Source: Cristatella mucedo (lineage: Eukaryota; Bryozoa; Phylactolaemata; Cristatellidae). From it: DNA of 64,000 bases. The stretch spans positions 531,501 through 595,500 of the forward strand of contig WPIO01000055.1 in NCBI GenBank assembly GCA_009760855.2, read 5' to 3'. A program made the position numbers and the translations under genes. This document shows positions 25,051-64,000 of this stretch, in pieces (the stretch's first letter is position 1; each line of letters starts with the position of its first letter). The notes beneath the pieces are model-generated. The model ran no database searches. It had not been told where the DNA came from and worked only from the letters and a program-made list of their open reading frames with translations.

Positions 25051-25624
25051 CGCCATCCTTCACCGAAGAGTTCGGCAAAGAATTGGCTTCGAGAAAAATA
25101 GTTTGCTCGGGTGACCGACCCGATTTAACTGCTGTTTGTTAATGTCGACCGGTTTCGAGAGTCGGCTGTCAGAAGGCCCTGCCTTGCTGGGCCATCGCTC
25201 GGCTACAGCGTTAGCATCTGCAGCCGGTTCTGACCAGCCGTTCCTTGCAGCCTTCGGTTGAAATGTCGTCAGCAGCCAGCAAGCCTTGCCTGTCTTGGTG
25301 CCGATTTACTTGGAGGAAAGCAGGCCAGCTGGCAGCTAGTTTGGTCCCTGTTGCAAGCGCTCGACCACGTGTCGCGGTTCCCTACCCTTTCCGAGGTGAG
25401 TTCTATGGCCCCTAAACTGAACCGGATTATTAAAGCACAGTGAAGACACGGTTGGTCGCCCTTTGTGAGTGTGACTCTGGGTTCATTCCTTGAGACTGAC
25501 CTGTCCAGATTTCTATTCCAAACTCTTTTAAGATGAAAACTACTTGTCTGGCTGCTGGTTCAGCCATTTTCACATATTCATGGTCAAGGCATGCAGGTAC
25601 TGAGATTGTCAACTCAATTCTCTG

Positions 25625-25800
25625 TCGTTGCCTCACTGGTTTAGCCCGGTGGTTAAGTTGGTCGCCGGTAACGAAGGAGGTCAAGGTGAATGCATTTGAT
25701 GACGAAGGTCGTGGGGCTTGAGCCCTGTGGCAAATTCAAAGTGCCTGAATAGAGATTAAGTTCACTTCGGTATACAAATGAATTACATTTATTTACTTAT
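25625..25800 (+). mobile_element. SINE-2 with an internal insertion
   Basis: TGGTTTAGCCCGGTGGTTAAG head, B box GTGGGGCTTGAGCCCTGTGG, tail AAAGTGCCTGAATAGAGATT then AAGTTCACTTCGGTATACAA. About 20 extra bases sit between the A and B boxes. Confidence 0.75.
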
Positions 25801-26183
25801 TCTCTTATGTCTGTCCCTCTCCTACTCATCGGTTCCTCTGAATGCCGGCGACCGCGAATAACAAGCGTATACTTTCCAGTATTGCATTTAATGCATTCTG
25901 ACTTTGTGTGCAGGTGTGGGTCTTTCTCATTTTGGAGTTGTACGAAAGTGTTGCAGGTTCCAAATGCTGCATAGATATCGCCTGTCCTGTTTTGGTTTAT
26001 CGACCAAACGTGGACCTGCGCTTGTTAATGTGGTGGTTATCGGATGAAGCAAGTAACGAGTGAGATTGTTTTAGGCTGGTGGGTGGCAAACTGCTCGAAT
26101 GCTTGCACATGATATCGTCGAGTAATGCTTGTTTGGGGGTAGCAATAATGAACTAATCACGCTGCAACCAGGTTCTGAATAGG

Positions 26184-26185
<2 letters not shown>

Positions 26186-26238
<53 letters not shown>

Positions 26239-26640
26239 CACTTAATAAAGCGCCCTCAGAGAACTTAAATACCTCTCTCTCTCTAGGCGCTTTACATTTG
26301 CTGCAAAGGGAAATGCAATTGAATGGTGAGTAATATCGTGCTTTATAAACAAACAAAATGAATAACGTGGTTAGGGGTGACATGCACAGGGTCAGCATGC
26401 AAGTGTGGTTAGTGGCAGCATGCACAGTGTCAGCATGCATAAGCACATGAAGGACGAATCACAGGGGCCCACTAAATGCTGTCCTAAATAGGTGTGTGTT
26501 TTAAGTTCCTTTTAAATGTGGTCAGGGTCAGGGGATGTTCTGACGCAGGTCGGGAGTGAGTTCCAGGCTTTGGGAGCATACAAACTAAATGCGCGGTCTC
26601 CAAAGGATTTGAGGTTAGTACGAGGTATGAGTAGATGCAA
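26186..26640 (-). mobile_element. LINE-A 3' end
   Basis: (AAT)n of about 17 units at 26186-26236, then the inverted hairpin (GCGCCCTCAGAGAACTTAAA ... CTAGGCGCTTTACA), the 3'UTR block (GGTTAGGGGTGACATGCACA) and the coding end (GAGTTCCAGGCTTTGGGAGC). Truncated near 26635. Confidence 0.9.
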
Positions 26641-27823
26641 CTAAAAGGTCTTAACTAAGTGCATGCGACATTTTCATATGCAGTATGCATGCATAGGAAC
26701 GTCCCGGAACACTGTGAAGCCGCAGAAATTGTTGCCCTGTGCCGTGCTTCCCACTGAGGTGTGGGATCCCACGCTCCTCGTTTTGACAACTTGATCGGTG
26801 CTTTTTGCTGGATTGCACGTCTTCATAGTCGCATTTGCGTATACTTCAACTTCTGCATGTCACAAGCAGTCATCGTATTGGTAACCAGCTATCCGATAAA
26901 TTCCCCTAGCATGTATACTGATAGGTTTACTCATTAGCCGTTGCCTCTATTAACTCATTAGCTTTTGCCTCGGGGTGTAAACCGGAAATTGAAAGCAGCT
27001 ATTCTTGAGAGCAAAAGGTTCCCCGGTTCGCGATTTTGACACTCCTTCTGATACCTACGATCTTCAGTCCCTCTTACCGAATCGCCAGAATGAAATCTGC
27101 TGATCAGAACGGCTGGGAAATTCATTGGAGGCCGATGTCGTGTCATGTGCAGAGCTGAATGACCGATGCAGATCGAGCAAAGTCACATGGGGGGGGGGAG
27201 GCTGTGATCACTGCAGGCTGGATTGAATGGTACTTTTCTCCCATCCGAAGCGAGCGGTGTCGACCAGCAACTGAGGCCAGGCTGTGGTTGGAGGTGAGCT
27301 GATGCTGGTGGTTAAGGTCACCTCTTTGGCCAAGGTTAGGTGAGGGGGATGAGTTGGGCAGGTCTTCATACAGATCAAACTGGCTTGGGAATGTGTTCAT
27401 CCACACCGTTCGTAGTGCATCTAGACTTGACATTCTTCAAGAGTTCAGGCATTCGGAGTCGAGTCGGCCGAAAAATGTATACGGCTTCATCAGTCGAGGC
27501 AGCCATGGCATGACTGATTCGACCGGGACCGGATCAGCATTCCAGGCCACCGTTCTAGAAATGGAGCTTAGGTGCCGGGTGGTCCGGCCAATCAGAGACA
27601 GACAAAAGCAACAGCATGAATGATGTCTTGAGTGGATTTGGCCATTATAGGGCATTCTGAATGTTAACGAATGTTTCGTGCTCAAGTGTTGGAGTGAGTT
27701 GCATTAATGCAGATCAGTCGGTGAGCAAGCTTCGAAGTCACTCGGATCACCAGTCGAGTGGTACAGAGTTATCGGTCTGGCCCGATAAGGTCTTTCCGAC
27801 GAAGACAACACACAACACGCACA

Positions 27824-27825
<2 letters not shown>
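26641..27825. other. No recognised gene
   Basis: Unique-looking DNA with a short G run near 27188. No domain, tRNA or repeat head seen. Confidence 0.5.

Positions 27826-27829
<4 letters not shown>

Positions 27830-27912
<83 letters not shown>
27830..27912. repeat. (CT)n(CA)n microsatellite
   Basis: About 34 CT units followed by about 7 CA units. Confidence 0.96.
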
Positions 27913-28053
27913 CGGGACGGGGGTTGAAGACTTTCTGGCTCTGTATGTACCTGAGCTGGTCTCGTATGACTTGGGGTGTGGCAGTGCACGAAGGCATCGG
28001 ATGTGGAGGACCTGGCTTCCCTGATGGTGCTTAAACACGCTAGAATTGAATAG

Positions 28054-28068
28054 CTGCCATCTGGTGGT
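28054..28068 (-). promoter_or_regulatory. Candidate CTCF-type insulator motif
   Basis: The minus strand reads CCACCAGATGGCAG, a full match to the CTCF core pattern CCASYAGRKGGCRS. It lies in unique sequence just before a LINE-A tail and about 1.7 kb before candidate exon 1a. A motif match only; occupancy is unknown. Confidence 0.4.
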
Positions 28069-28099
28069 AGCTTTGCCTCTATCGATCATGTATGACAGC

Positions 28100-28370
28100 A
28101 TTTAGTGCGTCCCTGTGATTCGTCCTTTATGCGCTTATGCGTGCTGACACTGTGCATGCTGCCACTAACCACACTTGCATGCTGACCCTGTGCATGTCAC
28201 CCCTAACCATGTTACCCCTAAACATGTTATTCATGCTGTTTCTATCAAGCATGATACCACTCACCATTCGATCGTATTTCCTTTGCAGCAAATGTAAAGC
28301 ACCCAGAAAGAAATTTAGTTCTCTGAGGGCGCTTTATCAAGTGTATTAGTATTATTATGAATTGGTGTCC
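28100..28370 (+). mobile_element. LINE-A 3' tail
   Basis: GTGCGTCCCTGTGATTCGTC, the GTGCTGACACTGTGCATGCT block, a hairpin with AAAGCACCCAGAAAGAAATT / GGGCGCTTTATC, and a short ATT tail. Lacks coding sequence. Confidence 0.88.
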
Positions 28371-28714
28371 AGCACTTTTCAATATCCATGCCCACTCCTT
28401 GCAGTGCACTTAGTTGCGTGCTTTGGCTGCCGCTGGCTGCCTGCTGGAGCCATGTCAGCCTGCCCCCGCTGCTGCTCCTGCTCCTGCACGAGGTCCTGGG
28501 ATCTTGTCGCGACGAGTTCTTGACTGCACGAGCAGCTCCTGCTTGCTGGTGCAGTCACCCATCTTGCAACTTTGCAGACTCGCTCGCGGCGGTTAGCCGA
28601 TTAACAAGCGATTAGCAGCCTCTCATGGACGGCGGGTGCATCTATGGCAGGCGTGAGCTTCTGCAAGAGGTGTGCGCTCTCCTGGCTTCCAGGGGCGTGG
28701 CCAAGATGAAGTCA

Positions 28715-28763
<49 letters not shown>
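28715..28763. repeat. (GA)n microsatellite
   Basis: About 23 GA units. Confidence 0.95.
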
Positions 28764-28765
<2 letters not shown>

Positions 28766-29775
28766 AGACCTTGACCTTTTTCAGTGGCAGTCCAGTGTAT
28801 GCCAGCCAGAGGGAACACCGTTTTTGTGGCTTGGCCACCATTGGTGTGTCACTTTTTAGTCAGCTTAGACGGCTCCCCGCTTGACCTGCTCTCAGTCACG
28901 TCCGAGCCTGCCTGTGTGCGCCTGGGCTGTTGGGCGTGGAGTGGCTGCGATTGGCATTTTGGTGGTCCGAAAGGGGGGGGGTGCGACAGGCAGCCAGAGA
29001 GCGACTAGGGTGGCCTGCAGCGCCGCCTTCGTCCGACTTCTGCAGTTCCGACCGCTGCCTGACGATGCCTGTAGCAGCTGCTCAGATTCGAAACGTTAGG
29101 CACGCTAGTTTGTGCTTCTTCGTTTGATCGTCGTTTTTGCGCCGCCGCCGCCGCTCATCTGGCTCTTTCTGCTCTTCCGACGGGAGGGATATCTGCAGGG
29201 CATCTGCTGTGCTCGCGCCGCCCCCAGTGAGAGTCGGGCTATTGTCTTCTTCGAAGTCACTTCTTGCTGCACTGCAGCTGACTTCCGGGCTGTTGCAGCA
29301 GCAGGGCCGAGGCCACTGCTGAAGTGAGCGGCTGCAGCACGCAATTGCCGCGTTCGCGCCCCGGGTCGTAGAGAGCGGTCTTGGCAGGCAGAGCGCCCGT
29401 AGGGGCGCAGCAGGCAGGTAGGGCGGCTCTCTCTCTCTCCCTCTTATAATAGCATCCGTGTCTGAGAATGGCTCGGTCGTGCCTCAGCGTGATTGCGTTA
29501 GGGGAATGCGAGCAATCAGAAGTCGCTGCTGCCGTCATCGTGCACGCTTCACCGGCTAATTTAGTTTGGCCCAGCCTAGTGGCTAACCAGGGGCAAGCAA
29601 GCTCCTGCCTCATCTGTCACGCAGCCGCCGCCCGGCGGCAGCCAGCGCTGAGCGCCGATGGTCGGCCGGCAGTAGCAGCGCGCCGGCCTTGTTGAAGCTC
29701 AGCCCAGCCGCTCCGGGCCTCCCTCCCGTGTCGTCACCCGAGGAATAGCGTGGTGCTGCTGCTGATTGGTTGCAG
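28764..29775. other. GC-rich upstream flank of candidate exon 1a
   Basis: CG-containing, GC-rich DNA with a TATA-like TTATAATAG at about 29443. It may hold a promoter or 5'UTR for exon 1a. No other coding signal. Confidence 0.4.
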
Positions 29776-29804
29776 AGCCTCTAACGGAGCAGCAGCGGCA
29801 CAAA

Positions 29805-62988
<33,184 letters not shown>

Positions 62989-63668
62989 GTGAGAGCATCT
63001 CTCCTTGGACCGCCTGCGCGTCTGCAAGTCCGGGCCGTATCGTGCCGCTCGGCCTCATCCCCCCACGGGCAAAAACCAAAGGCGATTTGAGGCGATAATG
63101 TTCTCGTTGTTGCTTCATCTTTTGCCTGGTTGTACTTGGTGTGGCCGTTGGCGATAGAAGCTCGCCGACCTGCGACTCACTGCAATGCCTAGCTGAATAT
63201 TTTTTCTGTGATTCATTGTTCTCTCAGGGTCACAGTGCTGTATCTGCGATGGCATGTTTGGTTGGTTGATTGGTTGGTTGGTTGGGGCTATCAAAAAATA
63301 TACATGCCATCGAGTCTTACTTGTTAGTCCTGAATGTGGCTGCAAGAATAGCTGCCAATGTAAGAACCTGAGCCGCTTTGCTAAAGCAGTGAGCAGCCAA
63401 TGCCAAGTAGAGCTCTCAGGCCTGAAAGCCCACTGCCACGGTAACGTATGCTCTTAGCTCTGTCAAACCCACAAGTTGTGGGATGGTTCCTAGCGTGTGG
63501 AGAGACTTTTCTTACTCTCACGATGGCCAGCTGGCCTCCGGTAGCTCTGTATTTTGAATTATCTATAGCTGAGCTGTGGCAACAGCATGAACGGCACGTT
63601 CTTCAAGGACGCTAAATCAGCTGTCCCTTTCTTTCGCTTCAAAACTTGAGCAGTGGAAGTTTCTTCTG

Positions 63669-63671
<3 letters not shown>

Positions 63672-63734
<63 letters not shown>
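63672..63734. repeat. (CT)n(AT)n microsatellite
   Basis: CT run followed by about 22 AT units, directly abutting the SINE-2 tail. Confidence 0.95.
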
Positions 63735-63735
<1 letters not shown>

Positions 63736-63858
63736 CGCCCCAAGAGAACTCAATCTCTATTCAGGCGCTTCACATATGCCTCGTGGCTCGAGCCCACGAC
63801 CTCAGTCAGACCTTGGTCGGGGCGAGCACCTTAACCGCTAGACCAAACCAGCACGGCA
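63735..63858 (-). mobile_element. SINE-2
   Basis: Minus strand: head GGTCTAGCGGTTAAGGTGCT, B box GTGGGCTCGAGCCACGAGGC, hairpin tail (GCGCCTGAATAGAGATTGAG, TTCTCTTGGGGCGCTA). Its 3' end runs into the (AT)n array. Confidence 0.87.
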
Positions 63859-64000
63859 TATGGCAATGTGTGCTAATTGCCCAGTATGTCACACACTGTT
63901 TATTCTGCTCCTGCCTTGTCTGCACTCGTCCACCCTTCCTGTGCCTCAAAATGTTCTCATTCCCGGCCTGATACCCCCCCCCCTATAGGAACACCGAGTT

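Larger units (their letters stand above)
62989..64000. other. HDAC intron 17 (start), to the window edge
   Basis: No further HDAC exon was recognised. Contains a (TTGG)n patch (63255-63285), (CT)n and (AT)n at 63672-63734 and a SINE-2 at the right. Confidence 0.6.

Noticed and set aside
63050-63480. Search for the last HDAC exon (KYW motif and C-terminal export signal)
   Set aside because: No acceptor followed by a matching peptide was found; the end of the gene is taken to lie outside the window.

Overview
The window is nuclear DNA of an invertebrate animal. Evidence: many short exons with GT/AG introns, dense dinucleotide microsatellites, non-LTR retrotransposons of the CR1/L2 type with (ATT)n tails, tRNA-derived SINEs and decayed Tc1/mariner transposons. 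The phylum cannot be fixed from the sequence. The host gene found here keeps a catalytic tyrosine that vertebrate members of its family have lost, which argues against a vertebrate.

One host gene is recognisable: a class IIa histone deacetylase (HDAC4/5/7/9 family) on the + strand. I traced 16 consecutive coding exons from 39010 to 62988 with matching splice phases throughout, plus two candidate first coding exons (29805-29850 and 38421-38433). Both candidates end in phase 1 and fit the same acceptor at 39010. The predicted protein has a Glu/Gln-rich coiled coil (exons 2-3), a MEF2-binding-like helix (exon 4), three 14-3-3/CaMK phosphorylation motifs (exons 5, 9, 11) and a deacetylase domain (exons 11-17). 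The C-terminal end lies beyond the right edge.

Layout. 1-29.7 kb: upstream DNA with no recognised protein-coding host gene. It holds a strongly GC/CpG-rich block (4.76-6.33 kb), a TATA-box promoter candidate (16.6 kb), a perfect CTCF-type motif (28.05 kb), a Tc1 relic (11-12.2 kb) and many LINE/SINE fragments. 29.8-38.4 kb: first candidate coding exon, then a LINE-rich interval with a nested insertion (32.8-35.4 kb) and a large AC-rich satellite (37.55-37.9 kb). 38.4-50.3 kb: N-terminal regulatory half of the HDAC in compact, GC-rich exons. 50.3-63 kb: the deacetylase domain, split by introns that carry the two best-preserved LINE copies (50.7-51.96 and 54.7-57.5 kb). 63-64 kb: intron with a SINE.

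Repeats fall into a few families, named here only for this window. LINE-A (CR1/L2-like) ends in a hairpin followed by (ATT)n. LINE-B (also L2-like) has a different end. SINE-1 and SINE-2 both have tRNA-like heads, and SINE-2 ends in a hairpin closely resembling the LINE-A one, which suggests LINE-A mobilises it.
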